Assembly: GCA_947095535.1 (NCBI GenBank)
Contig: OX352774.1
Location: 4,836,001-4,900,000, forward strand
Direction of reading: 5' to 3'
From: Poecilobothrus nobilitatus
Taxonomy: Eukaryota > Arthropoda > Insecta > Diptera > Dolichopodidae
Length of the DNA stretch: 64,000 nucleotides
The position numbers were made by a program, and so were the translations under genes. A model generated the notes under the pieces. The model searched no databases, was not told where the DNA came from, and saw nothing but the letters and a program-made list of their open reading frames with translations. This document shows positions 36,634 through 48,513 of the stretch, one piece after another. Position 1 is the first letter of the stretch; each line of letters begins with the position of its first letter.

Positions 36634-38269
36634 TTTTTAACTTTCCGAATCTAAGTACTCCAAACAAAAAATTATATCAGAAGCCGGCGCTAACATTTAA
36701 AAAGTAAAAATGCAGCAACAACACTTTGCATTTCTTCACACCTAAAATTTGAATTTTTTCAAAACCAAAAAAAAAAAAAAACCAAAGGTGAAAACAATTA
36801 ACAAAACTCTTAATTTGCAAAAGTTTTCAATTTGTTTGGTTTTGTATGTTTTTTTTTATATATTTTTGTTTTTTTTTTTTTTGGTCACTTTAATGTCGCC
36901 TAATTTATTTTAAACATAAACTCACATTAATGTCGCCATTACGAATTGTGTCTGGGTGATGACACCAGTGATAAATTTATCTAAAATGTTCACCAATTTT
37001 AATTTTTTTTATTTTATTTTTTTTATTTTTTTTTTTTTGTTTCAAATCAAAAAGGTTGAACTTTAAGTTGAAAATTAAGTTGACAAATGCGATTTTTTTG
37101 TTTTGCGTTTTTGTTTTTACCTTTTTATTTCACGTATTTTACGCGATTTCATGTCAATTTCAAATAAGCATTGGATTATGTTATTGATGCGTTTTGATAG
37201 TAGGTGATAGGTAGGTGTGACTTTTTTTCTATATTTAAATTGTTTAAATATTAAAATAGAAAAATAAATATACATATACATATATATACTTATATATATA
37301 ATAAAAAGAGAAAAGAAAATAATAATAAAAATCAATAATATAATTTACATTATAAATTAGAAATTTTCATGTTTTTACTGAGGACAAAATTAAAAAAAAA
37401 AAAAATTAAATATTTATACGATAAAAAAGCAAAAAAGGGTGATTTCAAATCAATTTGATGAAATGAAATAAAATAAAAAATTATTAAGGATTATTTTTAG
37501 ATCAATACTAAAATTTATGGGAAAATTATAAATTCAAAAAATAAAAATAGGTATATTGATTAAAATACCAAATAAAAGTGAATATGTATATCTAATAGAG
37601 GTGTTAATTACTTAAAAGACATATGAAGAAATCCTGTACTTACAACTTGTATTTTTGAAACTATAACTTAATAATCTAAACTATACCAAATGGTAAAGCA
37701 GATAATAATGATGATTGATGATGTACACGACAAGCACATATTATATAGAGAAATGTTAACTTCGAAATTAGTATATAGTGAAAAAATAGGAAATGAAAAT
37801 GTTAATTCATTTCTCTTCCATTTTAAAAAAGAAAATAAATATTTAAAACTACACATATAATCCTGAAAGTAAGTTCTTCAATTTAGAGGGTAACATACTG
37901 CTTTTGAAATTTTTACTATGTTATATACACATAACACAGTTTTAATTCATAAGGGAAATTAAATGTACTCGGATTTGACCATAATACTTTTGATTTTGTT
38001 AACGCAAAAAAACTTGTGCAAAAAATATTCATAAAAAAGAGCAGCAGAGCTTTGATATGACTCAAAACGTTAAGTTTTTTGTAATATTATTTTATCTATA
38101 TATCAGTTAATAGTACTGTAGTAGCTCGTATTTCTATATATTATATACATATATGTATAAAGTTACTGCGTGCATATCCGCAAACAAAAATATTTAAATT
38201 TTATTTTTATTGTATATATAGTTTAAATTTTTTGCTAATCCATTATCTCTATTTTAAATTCCTTTACAC
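36634..38269. other. A+T-rich intergenic DNA
   Basis: The only block that stands out is 36884-36980 (listed separately). Otherwise poly(T), short frames and no gene. Confidence 0.45.
36884..36980. promoter_or_regulatory. Candidate conserved noncoding block with a repeated AATGTCGCC motif
   Basis: CACTTTAATGTCGCC and CACATTAATGTCGCC occur 37 bases apart (one mismatch in 15), followed by ATTACGAATTG and GTCTGGGTGATGACACC. It is markedly less A+T-rich than its flanks. The role is inferred from composition and motif repetition only. Confidence 0.25.
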
Positions 38270-38480
38270 TACACTACTTCTTTTAAGAAGTTTAGGAAAC
38301 CAACAAACTCATTTATTACTTATATTTGTCTAAAAGCTTCAATTTCTAATAAAATCATTAGTTTCAGTCAGCCGTTAATTACGTGATTCTGTACAGCTAT
38401 TGCACAAGATCTAATATAAAACGTAAATATTTTTATTTGTATGCCATCTGTTATCTTATACAAGAATTATTTTCATTTTA
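38270..38480 (-). repeat. Interspersed repeat family X, copy C
   Basis: On the minus strand it matches copy A (18150) through ATTCTTGTATAAGATAACAG, AATATTTACGT, GCAATAGCTGTAC, TTAACGGCTGACTGAAAC and GAAGCTTTTAG. It is more diverged at the end distal to these blocks. Confidence 0.68.
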
Positions 38481-38540
38481 TTATATATTACAATATAACA
38501 TTAAATATATGATATTTAATGTTATATTGTAATATATAAT
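38480..38540. repeat. Perfect 29-bp palindrome with a 3-base spacer
   Basis: The arms 38480-38508 and 38512-38540 are exact reverse complements around ATG (core ACATTAAATAT / ATATTTAATGT). The right arm's GTTATATTGTAATATAT is repeated directly at 38541-38557. It abuts the 5' end of repeat copy C. Confidence 0.85.
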
Positions 38541-39997
38541 GTTATATTGTAATATATGACATTTAATTCTCCATAATCCTAATTATTCCAAACCCAATAC
38601 ACATCCTTATTCCCAAAACCAAACAATATGTTATGTATTAAAGAACCCATCCTAAAGTTTGGTGTATATACATGTACGTACTTATCTTTTATTTAAATAC
38701 ATTAAACCTACAGAGTATATTTACAATGTATATTTATATATATATTTACAGAGTATATTTATATGTATATTTTTTTATTAATATTTATATGTCCCAGTCG
38801 GGTATTTAAATTCAATGAATTCAAGATATTTCGGCCTATATGTATTTTAATCACTGCGTATACATACCATTGGTTGAATTGTAATCTGAATGTTAAATAT
38901 TTATTTAATTTAATGGAAAATCTTTTAAATACGAGTATATACATACGATTTAACATTTTTTTTTTAAAAATTCATTTTCATCCATAGATTTCTAATTTTG
39001 ATTTTCTTTTTTCCCTTTCATTCTAAATTAAATTTGAATTGCATATACATATTTACATTGTATTGTCATGTCTTTAAAAAAAAAAATAAAAATAAAAAAT
39101 TAAAAGAAAATCATTTTTATTAAAATTTAATTTATATACAAAATATAACATTAAAATTCAAAAAACTTGTAACTTTATTTTTCAATACAATAAATTAACA
39201 TTTTTTTTTTGATTTATAATTTTACTTCTCGACTAATGAAAAATAATATTTTCTTTTAATATCACTTTTTTTTCCCCGTTTTTTTTTTTCCTATTTTCCA
39301 ACGCCATCTTTTGCTATTACACATTATATTCAAATTATTATTATCTTGATTTGTTATTAAATGAATTGAAAGTTAATTTAATCGTAGTTATAAAAAAAAA
39401 AATTGTAATTAGATAGGTATTATACATTATTTCGAAAAATTTGTTCATTACTCCACCCGTTCTATATATACATATATACCAATAACGAAACCAACCTACC
39501 AACGAAAATATCCAACAATTAATTTTTCCCTCTCAATTCCAAAAATTAGTACAAATTTATACAAAAAAAAAAATAAATAAATAAAAAATCTAATTTAACT
39601 AACAAGATTTCTGACCCGTATTATAATAGTTATATAAAACTAAAAAAAACGAAAAAAAAAAAATTATATAAAATTTAACTATTCATTCGTTTGCTATTAA
39701 ATACTTTTTCTTATAACAATAAATGCTTTCTCAAGAGTTTTGCTTATGAATTGTGATAAAAAAAAAAAAAAATTAGCATACAATAATGACAATTAACTTT
39801 TTTTTTTTTTTTTTTAAATAATAATAATAATAACTGAACATATTTACCACTATAGTAGTACTGTATATACATATATACTTGTATTGTGTATACATATATA
39901 TAATATAACTAAAAAAAAAAAAAAATTAAATATCAGTAAGGAAATTAGAAAAAATTAGTTTTTCATAACTTTTATTTTTCTTATTATATTACCACTT

Positions 39998-40029
<32 letters not shown>

Positions 40030-41503
40030 TTAAACGATTATTTTGTACTTTTTGACATGAAATGTACCTAAAAATTGAGTAAAAATGAAAATTGCTTAAC
40101 ATTTCCTTTTACTGTTATTTTTTTTTTTCTTTTCTTTATTTTGTACATATACATATATATATATATAAATTTTTCACATAATGACTAACTTTTATCAATT
40201 TTCCACAAAATGTAAATTTTTTTTTTCCCTTCGAAAAAAAAAGTTTTATTATTATTGCTACAAAATAAAATGAGAAAGTCATAATAATGATCTGTATTAT
40301 AAACGTTAAATGTTATAAAAGTTTTTATTCAGAAATAAAAAAAAAAAAAATCGAAATTAGCTACAAATTTAATAATGGATATTTAATAAAGTATTACTAC
40401 TAATAGTATGTATATAGTAAATAATAATATCATAACTGTGGCATATTGGCGCGATGTTCCAATCTATATATAAATTTACTCCATAATAAGGCTGCTTTTG
40501 AGCATTGAGTAGAATGTTGTAGAATGAATAGAAGTTCCCTATTATTAAGGCATTTCAAGTTCAAATATGTTATATATATATATAATATAATAAAAGTGAT
40601 GATAGTTTTCAAAGTAATTTTCAATCGGATTTATTTATATTATACCATAACATAACATTATATATTGCGCGCAGCTTTACTTCGAGCAAACTATGAGCCC
40701 CTGACGGCATAGGAGACGAATTGCACGCAATAAACCATTTTGAGATTTTTAGTTTCTTAGAAATAGTATAGCCTGCAGAAGTATTCTAATTGGAGGCAAA
40801 CAGAGCAGTATTAAAACCCATAGATGCTCTAAGCAACCAAAAAGAAAAAAAATTTAACAAAATTTTATAATTGGCTACCACCTTGAACGCAATATTGAAG
40901 TTTAGCGATATAAAATTATTCACACTAAGATTTTTGACACTAATTGTCAAAAGGTCGTCTAAAAAAAAAGAAATCGCAAAAAAAGAACGTACCGCATTTT
41001 GCCAAAATGTAAATGTATATATATTTATACGAATACATAAATTTTTATAAACAACATAATACTATATATGCAATAGATTTACTATGCAATAAGATTACAA
41101 GAACACTAGGATTGTTTACAACAGACTAAAGCCAGTGACAGATTGAACAGTCGGAGTAAAATTTTATTGTAGGAAATTTTTTTTACACTAGAAAAAAATG
41201 TGACATTGTTTGTCATTGCAGAATTTCTGTGGTGCCCCAATTATCATGTTACTCTAAACAAGTCCTTAGTTTGCTTATAGACTAACCCATTGCACTGGGA
41301 AAAATCCATACAACTCCAAATAATATAGTGGGAGCATAATTGGTATAAATCAAAAAATCGTAGTGTTTCTTACATCCTCTTTAAAATATTCTGGTCTATA
41401 ATAATCTATTTATATTTCGTTTGTCATTAGAATGTTTAACGATAGAAACTTAAAAAAATAAGAAAAATTAAATTATACTTTTGATACGTCGATTTTTGTT
41501 ATA
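38541..41503. other. A+T-rich intergenic DNA, no gene seen
   Basis: Includes a T run of about 28 bases (39999-40026) and several poly(A) runs. A mildly less A+T-rich patch at 40665-40730 (gcgcgcagctttacttcgagc) has no recognised content. Confidence 0.5.
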
Positions 41504-42079
41504 CAGTCAAACCTGATTAAGTGAAACCTGTGTAAGTGGAAAACCTCTATAAAAAGAACTCTCACCTTGGTCCCTACATTTTAGTTATAAAAAACCTCTA
41601 TAACTGAGATTTTTTGACCTCTATAATTGGATCTTAATTTCAAAATTTTTAACTCTCTAACTGAAACTTTATAATTCGTAACTCTTTTAATGGCACAATT
41701 TTTTTCACTTCTTTACATTACCGACATTATTACTTTACATTATTATTTTGCTGAATTTAAAATATTTACGTTAAAGAACAGCTTTTTTTGTGTTTTTTTT
41801 TTTGTATGAACATTTTGTATTAACATAGGTATCTATTCAGATTTTGTTAGTTTTAGTTTGTTAATTGGCTAGTTATAAGCTAAAATGTAAAAAAAATTTT
41901 TTTTTGCTGTAAGTGATTAAAAATTAAATTTTTTTAAACTTTCAAAACGGTTTAACTTTCAAATTTTCAGAAACCTCTTTAATTGGAACAATTTACATAA
42001 AAAACCTGGCGGAGTGGAAAACTGTATCAGTGGAATAAAATACTTGCCCCTAGAGGTTCCACTTATCCGGGTTTGACTG
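41504..42079. mobile_element. MITE with pogo/Tc1-mariner-like ends and TA target duplication
   Basis: The left end CAGTCAAACCTGATTAAGTG and the right-end complement CAGTCAAACCCGGATAAGTG are terminal inverted repeats extending over roughly 30 bases. Both ends are flanked by TA (41502-41503 and 42080-42081), the duplication typical of the Tc1/mariner-pogo group. Inside, words like ACCTCTATAA(C/T)TGGA recur at least five times, reminiscent of the terminal repeats. No transposase is present at 576 bp. The open frame at 41959-42174 only reads across the right terminus. Confidence 0.88.
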
Positions 42080-42081
42080 TA

Positions 42082-44378
42082 TTTCATAATCGATTCTATG
42101 ATTTCCTTCGTTTTTTTTTCCTTCAGATATATGTCAGCCTTTCTAAAGTCTTCAACTTTACATGTCCACTTCATAGTATTAAATATTTAGATTAATTAAA
42201 AGTTAAGATAAACTAGATATACGATAACTTTTTATAAATTAACAAAAAAACCAACAGAAAATCATAATTTTTTAAATAAATCGAATAATAAATTCGAATA
42301 TCGAAATTAGATCTAAAAAAAAAAGTTAATTAAAGATGAAATTTTAAATTACCTTTTGGATCAAAAATTTAATAAAGTTAAAGTTAAAATAAAGTTTAAT
42401 AAAGTATAAGTTAAATTAAATATACTGATACACCAAATTAGTTAAATTATTTTTAATAAATTTTTTTTTTAAATTTGCAACAAAACTATACAAGAAAGTT
42501 TTTTCCTTTTTGCCTACAATTAAGCCATAATCTATATAACATGTTATACCAAATCTACATAAGTAAAACCATATAAGTATAATATCTTTATTAGATGTAT
42601 ACTTAAGATATATATTTTTTTTTTTTTATGTCTTTTGTGGCAATTTCAAGCACCGAAACGTTTAAACTCTTCTTCTTATAATCGCTTTCGTAGTTAAAGA
42701 GACTGCTTTGCTTTTAAAAAATTTTTTTTTTCTTAATACTAACATTTAAGTACTTAACATAATTTAACTGTTATTTTCTATTACAAAAATAATAATATAA
42801 TACTACTGTTAGATAAAGATAAAAATCAAAATATCAAAAAATAAAAATATAAAAAATATTCACAAAATAAAAATTGCATATACATAATTCAGGTAAAGTG
42901 TATTTTTAATTGAACGCATGATTTCGCGAACACAATTGAATTACTTTCCAACTATTTTTTTTTTTTTTTTTTTGTAAATTCTCCCGTTATCTCATCAGTA
43001 TAGTATGTCAGCTCATTAAAAATAATCACCTGTTGTTGTATTTTATATTTTTGCGCGCTTATCTGCAAAAATAGTTAAACCGTTAACTAATATAATGATA
43101 TTCTTTCAATTTAATAATATGTGTATGTGTAAATGTATGTGTGTGTTTATATAAAATATAAATTACATTACCAGAATAATAATAGCCGGAAAAGTTTTTT
43201 TTTTTATTTTTTTTCAATTTCACAAAAAAAAAAAAAAAAAAAAATCTCAGCTTATAATTTACTGTTAAATGCTAAACATTATGTTAAAGCGTTTTTTATT
43301 TTTATATTTTTTTTTTTGCTTTTAATTAAATAAAAAAGAAAGATGGCGCATAAATTTGAAATACATATAATAAAACAAAACAAATTCCCTTCTCCCTATA
43401 ATAATTAAAATTGTAAAAAATTTAATCGGTTTTACGATGACAAAATAATTTAAAAAAATAAAAAAAAATAAAAAAACTTTTGTTTTGAAATTTCGATTTA
43501 AGTAGGAAATGTCGAATATAATTTTTAATATTCGGATTTAATTAAATTATATATGGATATATAACAATGAATAGTAAAATACATAGTACATACATATTTT
43601 AAAATAAATCAGATTTAATGTAAAAATGAATTAAAAATTTTTATAATGAAATCTATATTAGATATATTAGGGATGCCATTCAAATTTCTTGCATAAGTTT
43701 TAAGTACAAATTTATAAATAATATGTAAAATTAAATGTATATGGATTGGTACCTATTATATGTATTCACGGGAGCGTTAAATATATGGCTGATTGCAAGA
43801 TATAACATTTGTTTGTGACATTTTAATTTTTTATATATAAATAATTCAACATTCGGTATATACTTTAATAATTCTTATTTTGTAATTAAATTCTAATTAT
43901 TCAAATCTTAAAACATAAATTGACACCTTTGTTGAGAGTTAACAAACAAATAGGAGATTTAAGAAATCAAACCAGACATAAAACATAAGAAAAATTTTTA
44001 GAAGTTAAAAGATTTCTAACGGATTACTATTAGAAGTATATTTCATTTGACTGTGTTTCATTTGAAATGTCAAACGACAAGCAGTTAAATAAAATACAGA
44101 TATATGACACGCTGCTATCTCTAAGAGCTTATATCTCGCAAATGATTGAAAGTAGATTCCACCTTCTAATATAAGTTTTTGTTTTGTTTTGATCTTCTGA
44201 ATCAGTTGTTGCAAGATTACACAGCTCTTTATCTAGAATCACCCTGTATATATACATAAGTACAATTTATAATGTAAAAATATAAAACGATCAAACGATC
44301 GATAAGTTCAATTATATAAGGATTCGTTACTATTTGATTTTACCCGTATACTATAAATTTTGTTTGTGGGATTGCATT
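42082..44378. other. A+T-rich intergenic DNA, no gene seen
   Basis: Poly(A)/poly(T) runs and short open frames only. Confidence 0.5.
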
Positions 44379-44476
44379 GTGACTCTCTACAACTAAACAC
44401 CAAATGCTTTTTGTGGCTCCCTACAACCAAACACGAAATGCTTTTTGCGGCTCTCTTCAACCAAACACCAAATGCT
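44379..44476. repeat. 34-bp minisatellite, 2.9 copies
   Basis: Units start at 44379, 44413 and 44447. The shared core is CAACCAAACACCAAATGCTT preceded by GTGGCTCCCTA or close variants. Confidence 0.85.
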
Positions 44477-46854
44477 AGAATTCTTTAATATTTAGTTTTT
44501 TTTTATCAAATCATTCGACCTTTTAAATGTTTTATTTGATAGTCATTATACATATTCTAAGTATATAAAGCTAAAATGCTATAATGCTATAATAAAATAC
44601 AATATTATTATAGAATATATAATTTCTTTTGTGATATATAAAAATGAACTTAAATTATTTTTTTAATTTTGTTTTTACTCAAAAATGGAATGTAAATTGT
44701 ATCTGAAACCATGAATTTTCCTTCGAGAACCAAAACATATAATTTATCTATTTGAACTGTATAACTTTCAAATTAACGCCTTGTCTGATTGTGATACAAT
44801 CATTATATATGTATATTATGTTATTATGTATGTATATATCATTATATATGCCTCATGAAAGGACACACTGTAAATGAAACGATTTTCAATTTTAATATAA
44901 CAAAATAGACTTGAATTCGATTTAAAAATTATTAATATAATAACTGTCAATAACTTAATTTCAGAATAATAGGGAATTCTACATGACTTGGTACATTGAT
45001 TTACTCTTCCAAAAGAGGTTTTCGAATTTATAAAAAAAAATAAATGTTTAACCTATTATATATATATATTTAAAACGCTTATATTGCTTCACTGTTAGAT
45101 TATATGATATAATAAACAATATTTAATCTTGAAAATCTTAGATTTGTATGCTGCTATCCTATATCTATTTTTTAAGCCTCTCAATTTTCCCATGAAATTT
45201 TTAATATTATTCCCTTGAAACTATTACTCATGATTCATATTATTTATATATGTATTTAAGATTGAACTAAATTGAATAGAAACTAATATGGTCACCATTT
45301 TATCATCATATTGCAACAAAAAAAAAAAAAACCTTGACAATCTGATTACTTCTTTTAAAAAAAAAAAACAAAAAAAAAAAATGTTGTGATTATCTAAAAT
45401 GACTACAAAAGGCGACGAAAATTCGCGAAAAAATGTCCAAAACAATTAAAATTCTTGACAGCAAATTAACCATAAAATACAAAAAAAAACAAAAATAAAT
45501 AAATTCGAGTAACAAAGTTTTAATTCAACGACTATAACATTTATAAAAATTATCTCAAAATATTGGTATTATGAAATTCGATATTTCAGTGAATTTCAAA
45601 TTTATATTTTAGCACTTTACACAATTTTTTAATCGAGATCCAATTTCGAAGTTTTTGTTTTTTTTTTTTTAACAATATGGATTTTAATTTAGAATATTTG
45701 AAAATATTTTTCTGTTTTATATTTAAAGTTTATTTTAAATTTCAAATTATTTCATTTGAATTCAATCATTTGTTAAAAAGGTTATTTTTAGGATTTGTCT
45801 TACGGTTTGAAGAACGGCTATACATCATCCTAAAGGAAAATATAATACAGTATGTCATTTTCTTTTATAAAACGGAATTTGGAAACCTCCATATGTAGGA
45901 CAACTGAACTATGACCACAACACATATACGGAATGTAAGCAGATTTTTTATTGAGTGAAGATCCAAATATAAATGCAACATCATATGTACATAAATGAGC
46001 AATAATATGTGGGTAGAGTTATACAAGACTAGAATTGGAACTGCAAAAAAATATTTAGACTTACATAAAACTGATAGAATCATTAAAATTGACTATATAT
46101 CGGTATATCGGAAGCAAAAAACCTATGGTAGAAAACTTTTTATACAAAATTGGATTTTAAAGGAAACTAAAGATATGCAAGTATAAGGTAACAGTTTAAG
46201 GAATACATTCAAAAGAAGTTGAATGCAACGCCGTACAAATGAGGTGTATAATTATTATAAAACCTTGCGCTGGGGCCAAAAAAAATTTTTTTTGTTTGTT
46301 TTTTATAGATTTTTTTATTTTGTTTTTCATTAATTCATTCCATTTAATATATATATATAGAATGTAAGACAACTTGCAAGTTCCCATACATTAAATTTAT
46401 AATATACCTATTTTTGAACTTTCTTTAATCTGGTAAATTTTGTAAAATAAAAACAGATACCTTACTCGTTTATTTTAATAAAAAAGTGTTATTATATACA
46501 GAGTTAACATCAGTAATAAACTAAGCATATAAAATTAAGCATCAGATTTTAACATTATATTTAAGACTTTATTAACATTGCAGTAATTTCATATTTACAA
46601 ATAATTTTCAATTCATACTTATAATTCACATTCATAGAAAAATAACATTTCTTCTTCAATTTTTAATTAAATCCACACGTAGTGAATTTCACAACCGTAA
46701 TGAATTTACATATACAGCCATTTAAAAATATTTTTGTAGAATTTCAAAAAAGAATGTGTGAAATATTTTTGGTCCATAGTATATCAAACGAATAAATTCT
46801 GACTCAAATTAGAAAAAATATACCAACATACAAACCATAGTAAAAAGCAGGAAA
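44477..46854. other. A+T-rich intergenic DNA, no gene seen
   Basis: Open frames at 45224-45445, 45677-45898 and 45995-46186 have A+T-driven composition and no recognised motif. Confidence 0.5.
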
Positions 46855-47085
46855 CTACAATAATTTGGACACATTTTGGGGCATCTAGGAAAGTATTGTC
46901 TTCTGAACGTTATCTTTGAAGGCAAAATTGTGGGAAGGTGATATCGGGGCGGAAAAAGAATATCTTGGTTTAAAACAGTATACGTGAAACGTCAATGGTT
47001 TAACAAAAGCCCCAAATCACCGTTTAGATCAGTAGTAAACAAAATGAAAATTATCATCATCTTGGCCAATGTGTTAAGATAAAAG
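46855..47085 (+). pseudogene. Non-LTR retrotransposon ORF2 C-terminal remnant, nearly in one frame
   Basis: Starting at about 46850 one frame reads FGHILGHLGKYCLLNVIFEG, then KIVGR-stop-YRGGKRISWF, continuing KTVYVKRQWF and SVVNKMKIIIILANVLR. It matches the familiar insect retroelement pattern YxGHxxR..KY.LLxxIxxGKIxGxRxxGRxxxSWLxNLRxW followed by R.A..K..IA.MIANLR. Only two internal stops are seen, so it is less decayed than the others here. It lies just beyond the 3' end of the eyg/toe-type gene, in the opposite orientation. Confidence 0.8.
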
Positions 47086-47283
47086 AAGAAAAAAATTGTT
47101 AAACAGATAAAAGAAAAATGAGTACAGGATGAATTCCAATTCTTGTATTATTAGAGAAAATGTCAGGAAAAGAAAAACACTTTAGAAGTAATTTTCATTG
47201 GACCTCCACTTGAATTAACTTTTCATAGACACAATTTAATAAATAAAAAATCTTGTTTAAATTAATTTTAAGGATTTTTTTTT

Positions 47284-47301
47284 CTTTATTTATTTATTTT
47301 A
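47284..47301 (-). terminator. Candidate polyadenylation signals of the eyg/toe-type gene
   Basis: The + strand reads tttatttatttatttt here, giving overlapping AATAAA hexamers on the minus strand about 340 bases after the stop codon. Another AATAAA lies only about 11 bases after the stop (47622-47627), probably too close to be the main signal. A+T richness makes chance hexamers common. Confidence 0.35.
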
Positions 47302-47637
47302 TTATATATCATTATATATATACATATGTATATGTATATATATATATCTGTAATATTATATTTGCAATAATTAATTTTGTAACTTAAATCTATAGTTTTG
47401 GATTTTTTTTTATTTTAACTTATTTTTTTATTCTATATTATTATACCTACAATTATTATAACATTTTTTAAAACTACATATCTACATACTACATAGTATA
47501 TAATGTATATCTTAACTATAGTCTGCAAAACAGAAAATAAAAAGTAACACAAAAATTGCACAACAAAATAAATATACATATAGGATAAATTGAGATAGAA
47601 AGAAAATTATACATATATGTGTTTATTTAAAATTTTT

Positions 47638-48513
47638 CTAGCATTCAATATTTTCTCTAATTTCATCATCAACATTAACAACATCATCATCTTCATCATC
47701 ATCATCATTACTATTATTATTATTACTATCATTTTTGTTTTCTCCAAATCCTTTATTACCATTGCTAAGGGTTTCATTAATGTAATGACGGAAAAGTCCC
47801 AAAGTAAATGCAGCCGCTGAAGGATGCACTAAAGATCTAAAAGCACTATTTTCACCTCCCATTGATAATGGAATTGATGCTGTGTTTGATGTATGATGTG
47901 CTGTTGTTATCTTTGGTGTTATTTGGATTGATTGTTGTTGTTGTTGCTGCTGTTGCTGATGCTGATGCTGTTGGTGTTGTAATGATTCCTGTCGTATCAA
48001 TTGTTGTTGCATTATTTCGGAATTCTCTTGTATTAATTTTATAGGGGTGGTATTTTTCGACAAACATTGCTGCTGTTGGTGTTGATTTGATTGTTGTAAT
48101 CGTTGTAGATAATTGTTCTTTGTATATTTGTCTATTGGAGATGCAACAGTTTGTTGATTCTGTAATGAGTTTGCTACTGTTGTTGTTGTTGTTGTTGGTG
48201 ATGTTGTTATTTCTCGAATTGGTGTTGTTGATACTGTTGGACATGTTGTTGTTAAAAGTTTTGAGGAAAGATTTTGATTGGTAATCGAATTGTTGTGAAT
48301 GGTTGTTATTGATGGATTCGTGTGGGAATTTTGAGACATCGGATCGCAATTGTGATGATGTGATAGGTTTAACTGATACTGAGGAGTTTGTACCGTTTGA
48401 TGTTGGTGTACAGGATGAGTTGATGATTGTGTTGACATTGATTGATCCTGTTGTTTTAACAATTTCACACGCTGATGACGTCTCTCCTTTGCTCGTCTGT
48501 TGGAAAACCAAAC
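47638..48513 (-). CDS. eyg/toe: eyg/toe-type gene, coding exon 6 (recognition helix and C-terminal tail)
   Basis: The acceptor TCACAG|GTTTGG begins [15 protein letters not shown], the recognition helix with Ser50 and Asn51. The tail is Gln/His/Thr/Asn-rich, with a poly-Gln run near residue 510. A less repetitive patch follows ([18 protein letters not shown], about residues 545-565), then an Asn/Asp tract ([15 protein letters not shown]), ending ENIEC-stop. The patch resembles a short conserved C-terminal motif but I cannot assign it. In-frame sequence extends a few codons upstream into the intron (a TTG-ATT-AAT run), but the homeodomain join fixes the acceptor. Confidence 0.92.
   Translation of the reverse strand, partial: VWFSNRRAKERRHQRVKLLKQQDQSMSTQSSTHPVHQHQTVQTPQYQLNLSHHHNCDPMSQNSHTNPSITTIHNNSITNQNLSSKLLTTTCPTVSTTPIREITTSPTTTTTTVANSLQNQQTVASPIDKYTKNNYLQRLQQSNQHQQQQCLSKNTTPIKLIQENSEIMQQQLIRQESLQHQQHQHQQQQQQQQQSIQITPKITTAHHTSNTASIPLSMGGENSAFRSLVHPSAAAFTLGLFRHYINETLSNGNKGFGENKNDSNNNNSNDDDDEDDDVVNVDDEIRENIEC

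Noticed and set aside
39999..40026. 28-base T run as a possible retroposon tail
   Set aside because: No retroposon body or target duplication was recognised beside it; such runs are common throughout this window.
41959..42174. 71-codon minus-strand frame across the MITE's right end
   Set aside because: It runs through the terminal inverted repeat and the TA junction, so it is not a gene.
45995..46186. 63-codon frame with mixed composition
   Set aside because: Looks more protein-like than most, but no motif or homologue is recognised and stop-free runs of this size are expected by chance.
47852..48511. 219-codon open frame on the minus strand overlapping the last exon
   Set aside because: It is the +1 frame of a codon-repetitive, Gln/Asn/Thr-rich tail. 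It has no domain, and the homeodomain frame through 48513 is certain.
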